Numbered from the stretch's first letter, positions 17,628-27,257 are shown. The stretch is 27,257 bases of DNA from Chara braunii (GCA_003427395.1 BFEA01000631.1:816769-844025); one strand, 5' to 3'. Notes: a model not told the origin generated them from the sequence alone. Translations and numbers: made by a program.

Positions 17628-19110
17628 TAGTTTTTGGCCAGTTCACCTTCATTTCAGAGGACAATTGGAAGGCTTGCATTGCTCTTGTTAATGCTTGAAA
17701 AGATGAGTGGGGTGCTCTGATCAAGGTTGTGAGGTCGTCTGCGAATAGGAGTGTGGTAGAGATATGTAAAGGTTGTCCTCTTTCGTCCTTGATGTTCGCT
17801 AGTCTCTCGATGGATCGGTTCTTCCTTAGGAAGACTGCTATGGCTTCCATTACAAAAAGGAAAATTGGTGCTGCCAATGGGTCGCCTTGTCTTACCGACC
17901 TCGACATTTTGTAGGGGTTGGAGAGGAAGCCATTGATTTGTACTCCCTGGGCTTCATTGTATAGTATCCTTACCCATTTCCGAAAGATAGGGCCTACGCC
18001 CATTCTCTCCGTGCAGGATTGGAGAAAATCCCAGTTGACGTGATCGTAGGCTTTTTTGAAGTCAAAGAAGAGAATTGCAGTTGTGATCTTCTTTTGATTT
18101 ATTATTTTGGTGGACTCGTTGAGGGCCATTACATTGTCTAAGATGTGTCTGCCTGGGATAAACCCTGTTTGGTCGAGATGGAAACAACCACATGTGAGTT
18201 GGTTAATTTGTGAGGCTAGTTGTTTGGCTGGAATTTTGTAGGAGACGTTTAGTAAGGAGATAGGTCTATAGTTTCTAATGTCGTCTCTATTGCCTTTCTT
18301 GTATAAGAGAGTTACTATTCCCGTGCTTATCGTTGGTCCTAGGGATTCTTTTTCCCAAGCTTTATTGAGAAAGTCTAGGTAGAGGGGGCGAAGTTTGTGC
18401 CAGCTCGCCATCCATAATTCTTTGGAGAGGCCATCCTTTCCCGGTGTCTTATTGGGTTTTAGGTCCTTGAGGGTTGAGAATAGCTCTTCGAATGTGATGA
18501 GTGCTTCCTGTTTACTAGCTGTCTCCGTTGATAGTGAACGGTATAGATGGGTTAAAAATTTGGCCCTTGCTCTTAGTGATTCGTTTTGCCTTTCTGCTGG
18601 GATTTTACTTGTGTAAAGGTCCTTGTAGAAGTTGGTTGCTATGTTGACTAACTGGGTTGTTTCTGAGGTGGGGTTGCCGTCTTTGTTCATTAGGCTTTCT
18701 ATCGTAGAATTCTTGGAGTTGGATTTGATTTTTAGGAAGTAGAATTTGGTCATCCTTTCATTTAATTCCCAATCATTCATAACAGCCCTGAGTTGTAGGC
18801 CCTTGAGTTTTAGCTTCATCCACTCTGTTAGTTCTTCTTTAGCCTTGGAATATAATTCTGCGTAGAACTTTGAGTTGGTGTCACTTCGGAGGCTTAGTTT
18901 CGCTATTTCTATTGCATTTTGTAGTGCTTCTACTCTTTCCTTCCTTTGAGCTGCCAATCTTCTAGATGCTTTAGAGATGTCGCTACTAATATTTTTTAGG
19001 ATTTCCGGGAATTTAGTATGTATGTCCTCGTTTTGATCAATCTTTGTTTGGGAGTAAAGTATATTTTTGAGGTCTGTCTGGAAGGATTGGCTAGTTAGGA
19101 GAGCATTATT
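17527..19110 (-). pseudogene. LINE ORF2 reverse transcriptase domain
   Basis: A 476-codon ATG-started frame (18957-17527), open further upstream to about 19110. Motifs counted from that ATG are NYRPISLLN (229-237), FIPGRHILDN (266-275), FFDFKKAYD with its catalytic Asp (297-305), SVRQGDPLAAPIF (354-366) and LLFADDL, the FADD box with the catalytic pair (403-409). The catalytic core is therefore open and complete. The frame is cut off from the endonuclease by an indel in an A/T run near 19120, and from its C-terminus by a frameshift near 17600. The normal protein is one ORF2 polypeptide of over 1200 residues. Confidence 0.9.
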
Positions 19111-20043
19111 GAAGCGAAAAAAACTTTTTACCTGTGTAACCCGTTTTAGTAAGCCTGAGGGTGAGTGTAAGTGCTTTGTGATCTAGGCCTTTGTAGTAGG
19201 GGTTGTTTTTTATTCTGCAATTTAGTACGGCACCTGAGAGGGATTCCGAGGTAAGGAAGAAGTCTATTCTTGAGAGAGAAGTTCTTCCTTGGGAGGTTTT
19301 TCTGATACAAGTGAAGCATTTTGTGTTGGGCGCTAGTTGGCGATATGGGTCTAATAGGTTTTGCCTTCCTAAGTCTCCAAGGTCTATGCTGTTAGACTGT
19401 GGTAAGGGATCTTGAGAGTTGGAAATTTTATCTAAGGAGGGGTCTAGTACGAAATTCCAATCTCCCATTAAGATGGTGTGTGTGTGTGTGGGGATTAGGT
19501 GTTCCAAAGAGAGGAGGAAGGGGATTTTCTCTTGTATGGCATTCGGGCCGTAAATTCCTAGGATCGCTATGTTTTCTTCTTTGAGTTTGATATCAACCTT
19601 GACCCACCTGCTTGCTGTGTTGTCCTGGCTTGAGGCATGGATTGTTATGTTATTGCTTGAGGATGAATTCTGGTGGAAAAGAATGACTGTTTTTGTCGAG
19701 CCGTTCGGTGCCGCGTTAGCTCAGACTACGTGTTTGACAAAATGAAGTTTCCTCAGGACCGCAAGTTGATTTTTTTTGTGTTCCTCGTTGTTGGTTAGGT
19801 GAGTTTCTTGGAGACATGTTATGTCCGGGGGTTCTGTCCAAACCAATTGATGGCTTCTGTTAGATTTCTCCATTTGATTGGGTTGTCAAAAACAGAGGCC
19901 AGTCCATTAATGTTCCATGACGTGATGGACAGATCTGGTTGTTTCCTGATTTCTTTTAGGATATCAACTTTCGTGGTGGGTTTGAGTCTCTTTGGATTGT
20001 GACCAGCCCCTCTGTCTTGGGAATCCTCTGAAAGGATTTCCAT
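19106..20043 (-). pseudogene. LINE ORF2 endonuclease domain
   Basis: An apurinic-endonuclease-like domain that nicks target DNA. SITSWNINGLAS marks its start, CLQETHLT follows with the catalytic Glu, then ILGIYGPN, MGDWNFVLD (Asp/Asn catalytic pair), LSRIDFFLTSE and GLDHKALTLTLR (the SDH-type motif, here LDH). A one-base change in a C-run near 19823 shifts the frame between the first two motifs. A TGA at 19721-19723 interrupts it again, probably a former tryptophan. Apart from these, all the motif blocks are readable. Confidence 0.85.
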
Positions 20044-20140
20044 TGGTTAGTGGGATAGGTGTCCTTTGTTTTGGACTGGAAGTGTGTTTAGGAGGTAGCA
20101 AGTGTAATTTTCCTCTCTTCCCTCTTCTCCCTTTCCATCT

Positions 20141-21232
20141 TCACCCTCTCCAAAGGCTCCGCCTCGCTTCCTGTCTTATGAAGGCGGCCATGCTGTATGC
20201 AATTTTGCCCACCTCGTCCTTGCATCCCAAATGATGGTATGGGATTTTGCAAATCAGTTCCCAAGGTTTCCACTGCAAGTCGTCCCTCAGGATAGCCTGC
20301 TGGTCGTAGATTACCATGATTGGGCTCAAGTCTCTGAAGTGCGATTCTCCTTTGTCATCTTCCCATACAAAGTCCAGGCTCTTGTCTTGCCAGGTCTTGT
20401 ATGTGAGTAGAGGACGCTGGTCTGAAATGTTTGCTCTGATATATTGAGATATCTTCTCGGTTTCTTGTGTTGTGCCCATGGTCAAGGAAGTTCGGACTGC
20501 TATTTGCCATTCGCCTTTTTCCGTGTTGAAACAGAAGGGCATGATTGGAGTGGCAGGGGTGAGAGAGATGGTGTCAATCTTGGTTGCTAGAGTCAGGTCT
20601 CATGGGCTTTCATCTGTGATTTTGTTCAAGGAGCGGGAGACTTTCCCTAACTCCTGGTTCTGTTCTTCCAGGTGTCTGGTTTGCCTCTCGAGGATGGCAA
20701 TACGTCTCCTCTTCTCCTTTTTCTGATTTTTGGTTTGGCTGATCAGATCTTTGGTGAGTGCTTTCATTTTCTCTTCCCCTGTTTCTTGTTGTCATTGTTC
20801 TTTTGTTCCCGTGTTTTTTTCTTCCTCCTGTTGTGCCTTTTCTTTGTCATCACAAAGGTATGAGATTAGCCATTCTGTTGGTTTTGTGCCAGTGTTGCTT
20901 CCAACAGCTTCCGGCCCTTCTTCTTTTCTGTCTACGTATTGTAGAGCAAGGAATTTTGAGAAGGTGTTCTCACTTTGCGGTGCTTCGTAGGGGTTTGGAG
21001 ATGTTGGAAAACCAGGCAGATTGTCTGAGCTTGCTGACTTTTTAAGATTGTTGATGTGTTTGTCGTATGCAAGCCGGATTTCCATGTCCAGCTCCCGATG
21101 CGATTTCAGCGAGTTGATGTACTCGTCAAGCCACTCCAAAGAGTTGGAAGAGTCTTCTTCCATTGCTGAGCCTCGACTGTCCTCTGTTGTCCTTGCGGGC
21201 AGGGAGGTGTCAAGTTGCATGCCGCTGGTCAT
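20141..21232 (-). pseudogene. LINE ORF1 C-terminal segments
   Basis: Several consecutive pieces in different frames. 21232-20792 is charged and helical (SLEWLDEYINSLKSHRELDM). 20795-20610 is Glu/Lys/Arg-rich. 20542-20141 contains RPLLTYKTWQDKSLDFVWED, then DLSPIMVIYDQQAILRDDLQ. None matches a domain I can name. They lie between the ORF1 zinc knuckle and the endonuclease and share the A-rich sense composition of the LINE, so I assign them to its ORF1 or to the ORF1-ORF2 junction. Confidence 0.5.
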
Positions 21233-21330
21233 GTCTTATGATGGTCCTTCTCTGACCTTTTTCAAGTTGGGTGTTTTGTCTGATCCTTTGACTTCTTCTT
21301 CGTCGCTTCTGAGTTATCTTTTCGATTGGC

Positions 21331-22213
21331 CTATGTTTCCCTTGTTGGTTCTGTCCCTGTTCCTTGTGTCCAGAGAGCCTCTGTGCTGTAGGATCTCGAG
21401 GTAGGTTTTTTCTGCCTCCCTTCCAATGTTATGAACTTCACTGAGAATCTGATTTTTGAACATTGTCTGTTCGAGAAGAGCAGCATTTCCCAGTGAGAAC
21501 TTATCGTATTTGTGTGTTGTCTTGTCGTTCCTTTCCCCCCCGCCTGTTTGCCATCTCTTCCATGAGGGGGGAACACGTCTGGTTTGCTCGCTGGTTCGGC
21601 CTCTGACAGGGTCCATATCCACGTAGGGGTTTCCTTGAGATTGTCGAAGATCCAGCCTGCGCATGCTGGATCATTGATGATCCAGATGCCCTTCAATGCT
21701 TCTGCTTCCACCAGCATTGAAGGGTGCAGTCTTTTCCGATCTCCTTTTCTGTTATTTAGAGGGCAAAGGGGATCATTCCCCGTGTGTCCTTTGATTCTAC
21801 ATCTGAAACACATGGGATTTGCTTTTGTGGAGATGTACACAGTCTGGATTTGGTGGCCCATTCTGAAGAACCATTTGTCTGGGAGCACGGGTGGGTTACT
21901 TGGGTTTGACGCATGCAATCCTCGAGTTGATACCCTTGGTTAGAAAACCGGGGGCGGAGGAAACCCACTCGACCAAGGGACATTGGGAGTATGACTCTTT
22001 CAGTCTTTCCTCAACCAAGCCATGTAAGCCATCTGACAAATTGTTGAACTGAATCCAAAAGTGTTCGAACATCAGTGACTGTCTGTGCCTTGCTGACCCC
22101 TGTTGGGCAGATCTGTTGGGCCTCCATTTGGAAATTGACACCACTGATCCCTCGCAATAGAGGGCTTGAGTTGACAACAAAAAGGAGGCATAGCTTGGAT
22201 CTGCACAGAGCAC
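21331..22213 (-). pseudogene. LINE ORF1 central domain with CCHC zinc knuckle
   Basis: From 22213 the frame gives an RNA-binding-like region (LCADPSYASFLLSTQALYCE, VVSISKWRPNRSAQ, FEHFWIQFNNLSDGLHGLVE). It resembles by layout the DUF4283-type domain of plant LINE ORF1. After a frameshift near 21910 it continues with LPDKWFFRMGHQIQTVYIST and the knuckle CFRCRIKGHTGNDPLC (C-X2-C-X4-H-X6-C), typical of plant L1 ORF1 nucleic-acid chaperones. The remainder, to 21331, is unremarkable. The domain name is family inference; the knuckle is seen directly. Confidence 0.75.
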
Positions 22214-22265
22214 GGCGACTGCATTCCTCCTCTCTGTTGGTATGCTACTTTGGGTTCGGCGTCTC

Positions 22266-22670
22266 TCAAGCTTTCGATGTTTTGTAGGGCTTCCAGGACT
22301 CTTTTCCTTTTTTCCGTGGGAGAAGATGCTTCAGTTTTGCAGGAAAAGAGCAGATGACTGCGTGGTTTTCGTAAAATTCATCTAGAACTGGGAGGTGTTC
22401 TTTTGGGTATTCCCAGACTTCGACCTCCGCTTCCTCTTCTTTGCTGATTTTCACGATTTCTCTGGCGATCACCGGTTTGATTCTTGTCTCTTTGATCATC
22501 ATATTTAAGACCCCCTGGCTAGGGTCCTGTTCGCTTTGAAAGTGAGACCTCCTTGTGACAGCGCTCGAATCTGAGGTTGAGGCTGAGGCTGAGACTGAAG
22601 CTGAGCCTGAGGTAGTACCTGTACCACTGGGGCTGGTTGGTACCTGGGTTGGAAGGTGAGAGGTCGACAT
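22266..22670 (-). pseudogene. LINE ORF1 N-terminus
   Basis: It starts at ATG 22668-22670, with a Ser/Thr/Ala-rich tail (SGSASVSASASTSDSS) encoded by a short repeat. The segment DPSQGVLNMMIKETRIKPVI and an acidic stretch follow. The frame is lost near 22290, where LEALQNIESLRDAEPKVAYQ is read in another frame. There is no match to a named domain. Position and continuity suggest the start of LINE ORF1. Confidence 0.6.
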
Positions 22671-23980
22671 GGTGGGGTAGGACTGTTTTGCAGGCTGGTG
22701 TATGTTCTAAGGGTGGATGATTGAGGTCGAGAATTTGGTAGGGGCTTAGTCTGGTGTGTGTATAAGGAGATTGCCTGCTAGTGTTAATTAGCAGTAGTAT
22801 GGAGGGTTAGTTATTCTTGTTGGGGATTGTGACAGAGCTATGACGAGTAGATGTGGAAATGGGAGTTTGGGTGATGCTGAGAGGGAATAATGTCATGGTG
22901 ACTTAGTAAAAATAATAATGTTAATGTTGGTGTTGATTAGTAGTAGAAGTGATTATGCTTAAGTGGGTGTGGTATGTGAAGTTGTGTTGTACGCGTGGTG
23001 ATGTCTGTGGTAGTGTTATTTGGTGGAAAATTTTGCCAGCGTGCAGCCTCCCGGCTTGGGGATCGTTTGTCCTGTGAAAAAAATGACCAGCGTGCAGCCT
23101 CCTCGCTTGGGGATCGTTCTATGCGCAGTTGATATTTTTACCAGGTTGGATCCAGCGAGCAGGATTTACAGGCGAAATGAAATCAATGAATAATTAAATG
23201 GGATAGGGCTGTTTCGAAAGGTTGTAGCATTCGTCACGAAAGATGGGTGGGGGGGCTAATCTGATACTACCCAAGCAAAGATGGGTTGGAGGGGGTGGTA
23301 ATGTGGTGGCGTTTCTGATGAGATCAGTGGTGGTTATGAGATCCATATAGAATGTAAGGATAAATAATAATATGAAACATCTTTTTTAAACACTTAAAAT
23401 AATTAATTGTAAATAATCGAGGTGGTGGGAATAGAGATGTGAGTTTCAGGTGGGGTTGATTTCACGCTAGATCTGTGGATTGTCCCCAACGTGGGATCTT
23501 CGGATGTGTATTTGGCAGACTTTCCTTTGGTAGTACGAGAGTCGAAATGTTGTTTCTTTCGTTCGACGGATAATGGGAGAGGAGGTTAGGGAGAAATTCC
23601 GAGCAATTCCGAGCCTTCGGATCCATATGTGGTTGTGGGGGGTTATGCTTTTGGGTGGTAGAGGGTGAGGGGATATGTGAGTGATGTATGGATCTCGGGT
23701 ATTGGGTAGAGTGGGGAGCGAGGGTGAACTGTGCTTTCGTCTGTGGGAGTGGTCTGTTGTAGTGGAGGGGTGGGGGTTGAGCGGTTAGGGCGGAGGAAAG
23801 GAGTGGAAGGTTGTGATGATGTGTAGAGGAGGATGTGATGGGGAGAGAGGGGCGATCAGACGCGTAGTGTTGTTGGCGGAATGAGGGTCGCTTTCGAGAT
23901 CCGGTTTAGGGTGGGTGACGATGGTGTCTGTGTAGGTATGAGATGGGGGCTGAGGAAAGGTGATGTGGCTGACGAAAGTT
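22671..23980 (-). other. Probable LINE 5' untranslated region
   Basis: No ORF of note. The + strand is G/T-rich and C-poor, so the LINE-sense strand is C/A-rich, as in its 3' untranslated region. The bias stops at about 23980, where the sequence becomes balanced and then pyrimidine-rich on +. I take this as the approximate 5' edge of the LINE. Confidence 0.4.
23036..23118. repeat. Two 32-bp direct repeats, period 51, in the LINE 5' region
   Basis: CCAGCGTGCAGCCTCC, then GCTTGGGGATCGTT, occurs at 23036-23067 and 23087-23118 with two or three differences. Repeated units in the 5' region of a LINE may be promoter modules. Confidence 0.85.
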
Positions 23981-24189
23981 TGCTTTACTTTAGATAGCTG
24001 TTCGTTCCTTGTGTTCGCCGAAAGGGGTGTCCTACCTTCTTGGGCGATACGGGGTGGACGTTTGTCGAGAACTTACCTCTGTTTCCGGTAGGAGTAGATT
24101 TCATCTTAGATATTGAATGATGAGCTGTTAGTCCGATGCACCACTCGAAGCTTGAAAGAAGGGTTGCGGTTTTCCGGATCTTTGTCTCT

Positions 24190-24800
24190 CTAGCCCTATG
24201 TTTGGGAAGCTGGTGTCTCAACACTTCTCCCCTCCTCCTACTTTGAGGTGTTTGATCCTTCCCTGTTTTCGTCGAGAACAATGTTCCCTGCTTGCCTTTC
24301 CCTCCTCTCCTTTCTCCGAGAAAAGTGTTCCCTGCTTGCCTTTCCCTCCACCTTATTGCTCTTGTAATACTCTCCTCCCCTTTCCTTCGCTTCTTTTGTC
24401 TCTTGTCGACGCTGATTGCTCCTTGTCACACCTGAGGGCGTGGGATGGATTGATGACTCCTCCTGCACGCCTTACTCTCTCGCCCTTTCTACCCGCTAGG
24501 TTGGAAACCAATGTCTCACTCTTTTCCCCCACTTTGAAAAACCAGCGGAGATAGCAATTTTGTTTTTGTTCCAAAATGGAGGGGCCACCCTTTACTTCGC
24601 GTTCTGTTTTCCCTTTCTCAGTTGCTGTTCACTCTTTCCAAAACTTCCCCTCATTGCCCTACTGCTCTCCTGGATGCGTTAGAGTGTTCTCTCCTTTGCC
24701 TTCAAACCTTTCGTTGCTGCCTTTCCGTGATCTTCGTCGTTTTCCTTCTTTGTCATGTTCCCCTTGTCTTCGCCTGTGTTGATGATGATGGCTGTGTGTA
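24190..24800. repeat. Pyrimidine-rich tract with 23-bp direct repeats
   Basis: A long C/T-rich stretch on + with no gene. GTTCCCTGCTTGCCTTTCCC plus three further bases occurs at 24283-24305 and again at 24327-24349, period 44, each preceded by a related CGAGAA word. The ORFs on both strands are products of composition. Confidence 0.6.
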
Positions 24801-25253
24801 GCTATGGATGTCGTCTCTCCACGCCCGTAGGCGCGGCTGCCCCTTCCCCGATTTCCCCTTGAAAATTTGAAAAAAGTCGCGACCGTCGCTGGGGAATGTC
24901 CCCGCGGGTGGGCCGTGGAGTAGGCCGCGCGGCTCTGCGGAGGCGAGGGTGATTTTTGCGATATTTTGCGTTAGCACTAACCACCGGCGCTTGCGCTCTT
25001 CTTCCAGGCTTAAGCCCTTGTAGTTTGTTATTTTCCCTGTAAGACGTCCAGCCCTTGTGCCGTGCATGGCTATGAGGATCGGACAATTTGTACATGTGAA
25101 AATACGTACCTAATACCCTAATGCTCCAATCTGAGAAAATCATGGCAACGTGTCTGTCATTAGGAGCAACACAGATTTTTCTTTTTTTGTGGTTGTCCCC
25201 TTCCAAATGACTGCACTTGGCAGAGATTTTGCAGAGTGTTTTTTCTTTTCCAG
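24801..25253. other. Unassigned, GC-rich in part
   Basis: 24830-24960 is GC-rich with several CG dinucleotides, unlike its surroundings. Overlapping minus-strand ORFs (25284-24802, 25067-24753) have no recognisable family, so I do not call them. It could be upstream sequence of a host gene. Confidence 0.25.
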
Positions 25254-25306
25254 GTATTGAAGCCAGTGATGTGGTACGGCACATAGCACATTACCCTGCA
25301 TACATA
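25254..25306 (+). other. Possible short host exon (acceptor seen)
   Basis: A polypyrimidine tract ending TTTTCTTTTCCAG directly precedes 25254. One frame then reads IEASDVVRHIAHYPAYI before a weak GTAGCA donor. This is only a splice-site-shaped candidate. No family is recognised. Confidence 0.15.
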
Positions 25307-25427
25307 CAGTAGCATGCAGGCTTTATTAAAAGTGTGAAGATTTGATGATGAAAAGGGGATTGAGCTGTAGCCTCCCCAATTTGCAGGTCTTCTAACTATG
25401 CGTTTGTGTGCGGTTTCTGTCTCGCAG

Positions 25428-25478
25428 ATGGGTCTGGAAGGCTAACCTTGCCGAAAGCGAGAACCATTGGAAAGGATG
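25428..25478 (+). other. Possible 51-nt host exon
   Basis: A CTAAC branch-point-like word (25392-25396) lies 32 bases before a good acceptor, TTTCTGTCTCGCAG. The 51-base segment ends at a GTGAGA donor. Two of its three frames are open; one reads WVWKANLAESENHWKG. Its length is a multiple of three. No family is recognised, and chance cannot be excluded. Confidence 0.25.
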
Positions 25479-25720
25479 GTGAGATTTCAAGTACTCTTTA
25501 CGGAAAGAAATAGTTGCAGACTGCTGGTATCAGTAATTCTTTATTCTGTTGCTTTTTCACTCTGTTGTTTCTCTGGCATCATCGCTGTACGCGAAGATTC
25601 CTCGTTCTCTCTTTTCTGCTTTCCTTTCGGGAAAAAAATCTAGTGTTGGCTGGCTGGTTGGGCAGGTGGAATGCGGCCACAGAACTCAAGTTGCAAAGAG
25701 ACATGCACACGTAATTGCCG

Positions 25721-25743
25721 GAGAGAGAGAGAGAGAGAGAGAG
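25721..25743. repeat. (GA)n microsatellite
   Basis: About eleven uninterrupted GA units. Confidence 0.95.
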
Positions 25744-26485
25744 GCTAACACATGCACATACGTGCTGACTTGCTGTTTCTGAGGATGAGCTAGCCTAGAT
25801 GAAATGAAATTGTAAGATGAATCACTGCACTCGTTATAGGACTTCAACCCAATGTCTCGTGACACGAGCTGGTGATAGCCATGCAGCACTTGTATGAAGT
25901 CGAAGTTCATCCCACTGTTACAAGGAGTTTCTTTCATGCATCATCGGCTGGTAAATCATGATGGCATTTGGTACGTACACGTTGGCTACCTTTAAGAGAT
26001 GATAACATTGAAATCTCTCAATGAAGAAAACATTCCCTTTCCCCTCTTCATCCCTCCGTCACTGTACAACAATAATGGAGCTCAGAACTATTCAATAGCA
26101 ATGCCGGTCGACTCTCTCCACTAATGGGCAGTGTGATCACACTAATTTGATTGCTAGTCTGTCACGAGCCTGTTCTACTATTGCCACTCATAAACCAATG
26201 CCAATCATCACAACGCTGCCCCCATGAAGGCCTTAAGGAATAAGAATCACAGAAGCTTCAATGCCTGACGGCTAACCCAGGTAAGTCTCCTTCTTCCCCT
26301 TCTCCTAGCCACTTCTCTCTTCTTGGCGCTTTCCCAAGCCCATATCAGACCTCCCCTGATGTCTTTCGCCTCGCTCTCTCACACACACATTCATACTCTA
26401 TTTTGCCTTGCGGCCAAGTTGCGGGTCTAAAGATCAGAGGAACCCCAACCCCCCCCCCTGGTTGAACTTTTTCCCCGCCCACCTT
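25744..26485. other. Unassigned intergenic sequence
   Basis: No gene recognised. It contains a splice-donor-like CAGGTAAGT at 26278-26286 followed by a pyrimidine-rich tract, the same arrangement as in the LTRs of elements A and B. This may be a decayed LTR or the first exon-intron border of a + strand gene. Confidence 0.3.
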
Positions 26486-26493
26486 TTTATTAT

Positions 26494-26949
26494 CTAATAA
26501 AATATGCTGTTTTTTCCCCCCCTATTTTGAAAGTTCGCATTCAGGGTGGGTGGGTGGGTGCTTCGGGGAAGAACAGGATGAAAAAGATGCTGATGTGGCA
26601 GGGAAACAGATGACGAGGAGGGAATGTGTAAGGAGAAGCTGGTGGCCGTGGTCGTGATGTCCAGACATTGGTCAAGCAGGTCAATCGACAACGACACATC
26701 ACCGCATGAATAATCAATGCAATTGCAGACGGATTTACTGTCGATGTGAAAGCAATCGATGTCGTCGACCTGGCAATCCTCCTCCTCTTCCTTTTCCTCC
26801 TCCGCGTCCGTCAGATCTTCGTCGAAAATGTACAGGCCGCCATCATCATCACCATTATCAATGCTGTCTTCTTCATCATCAAGATCTTTGTCGTTCTTGA
26901 ATAGAACACCATAATGATGATGATGATGACGGCAACAAGCAGCAGCCAT
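26494..26949 (-). CDS. Hypothetical acidic protein, possible host gene
   Basis: A 151-codon frame. The start MAAACCRHHHHHYG lies in an ATGGC context common for plant starts. Its first half is strongly acidic (DKDLDDEEDSIDNGDDDGG and EEEKEEEEDC) after a His run encoded by a CAT repeat. The middle contains spaced Cys (CQVDDIDC, CNCIDYSC). The second half is Ser/His/Pro-rich and may be read-through into non-coding sequence. The TAG stop is followed within a few bases by AATAAA on the same strand. A GA-rich microsatellite lies about 245 bases upstream, as in many plant promoters. No family is recognised and no homology is claimed. Confidence 0.35.
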   Translation of the reverse strand: MAAACCRHHHHHYGVLFKNDKDLDDEEDSIDNGDDDGGLYIFDEDLTDAEEEKEEEEDCQVDDIDCFHIDSKSVCNCIDYSCGDVSLSIDLLDQCLDITTTATSFSLHIPSSSSVSLPHQHLFHPVLPRSTHPPTLNANFQNRGGKNSIFY

Positions 26950-27191
26950 GTCGACAGCACCGGCATCATCGTCTAGAGCAGCATCCTTGCAGAAGCATCG
27001 GGAATGGTGAACCCAACCACCTCTTCTCTTTCTTTCTCCTCGCCCTGCTGCCTCTCCTTACTGGTACTACGCGCTCTCGGCATTCTGCTGTTGTACTCTT
27101 CTTCTCGCTATTCCTGAAATAGAAATTCACTTCCATCGATCTACATGAAGAACTCCACATCCATCACCGAGCTTCCAAACATGCAAGTAGT

Positions 27192-27194
<3 letters not shown>
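26950..27194 (-). other. Possible 5' flank of the acidic ORF
   Basis: Non-coding by appearance, with a pyrimidine-rich stretch on + near 27020-27060. If the ORF at 26494-26949 is real, this holds its leader and proximal promoter. I see no firm TATA box. Confidence 0.2.

Positions 27195-27257
<63 letters not shown>
27195..27257. repeat. (CT)n microsatellite, cut by the window end
   Basis: At least 31 CT units with no interruption, running past the last base of the window. The true length is unknown. Confidence 0.98.

Larger units (their letters stand above)
15829..22670 (-). mobile_element. L1-type LINE retrotransposon, degraded
   Basis: The minus strand encodes, in order, an ORF1 with a C-terminal zinc knuckle (22670 to about 20141), then an ORF2 made of an AP-type endonuclease (20043-19106), a reverse transcriptase (to 17527) and a long C-terminal region ending in a stop at 15829-15831. 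This layout and the reverse transcriptase motifs are those of plant L1-type LINEs, which nick DNA and copy their RNA directly at the target. Several frameshifts and at least one stop break both ORFs. The outer ends are not defined. Confidence 0.9.

Noticed and set aside
23319-23345. CTGATGAGATCAG as a second hammerhead core
   Set aside because: No GAAAC partner or stems follow; only the seven-base word matches.
24198-24782. + and - ORFs in the pyrimidine-rich region
   Set aside because: Low-complexity composition with internal direct repeats. No conserved motif.
24753-25284. Minus-strand ORFs of 104 and 160 codons
   Set aside because: They overlap in different frames, have no recognisable domain, and partly depend on a GC-rich patch.
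1-27257. tRNA, rRNA and CRISPR arrays
   Set aside because: I looked for tRNA T-arm/anticodon patterns, conserved rRNA words and regularly spaced repeats. None was convincing by eye.

Overview
The window reads as a gene-poor, repeat-dominated stretch of a eukaryotic nuclear genome. A plant-lineage (streptophyte) host is the best inference: two Ty3/gypsy chromovirus-like elements (one with a primer site like plant initiator tRNA-Met), an L1-type LINE with a zinc-knuckle ORF1, and a hAT-like MITE. A charophyte alga or early land plant fits the feel of the sequence, but the species cannot be proved from it. Almost every recognisable protein is a transposon protein on the minus strand, and nearly all are broken.

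Layout. 1-190 is the inner end of an LTR (family B). 340-8152 is a minus-strand LTR retrotransposon (element A): left LTR 340-1295, broken pol 1330-4104, broken gag 4308-6385, leader with primer-binding site 7091-7102, right LTR 7106-8152. The leader carries, on the opposite (+) strand, a hammerhead ribozyme fold at 6579-6634. 8153-9180 holds CCAAT-type repeats and a 15-bp inverted repeat. About 9184-10006 is the LTR of element B, with its minus-strand pol remnant at 10048-11717. 11718-13600 is mostly unassigned, with an LTR-like stretch from about 12690. 13611-14380 is a 770-bp non-autonomous hAT-like element with terminal inverted repeats, an 8-bp target duplication (one mismatch) and internal hairpins.

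14389-15828 is unassigned or LINE 3' untranslated sequence. 15829-22670 is a degraded LINE on the minus strand (ORF1 with zinc knuckle, then endonuclease, reverse transcriptase and a C-terminal region). 22671 to about 23980 is probably its 5' untranslated region. 24190-27257 is the best candidate for host sequence: possible short + strand exons near 25254-25478, a 151-codon acidic minus-strand ORF at 26494-26949, and a CT microsatellite that runs off the window.

How it fits together. The retroelements are dead copies. Element A lost about 700 bp from RNase H to the integrase catalytic core, and its gag and pol are further broken by 23-bp and 65-bp tandem duplications and stops. Element B integrase has two catalytic aspartates replaced. 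The LINE has several frameshifts, though its reverse transcriptase core is open. The most unusual signal is the hammerhead fold lying antisense inside the gag leader of element A. It may be a retrozyme-like sequence captured by, or inserted into, a gypsy element.
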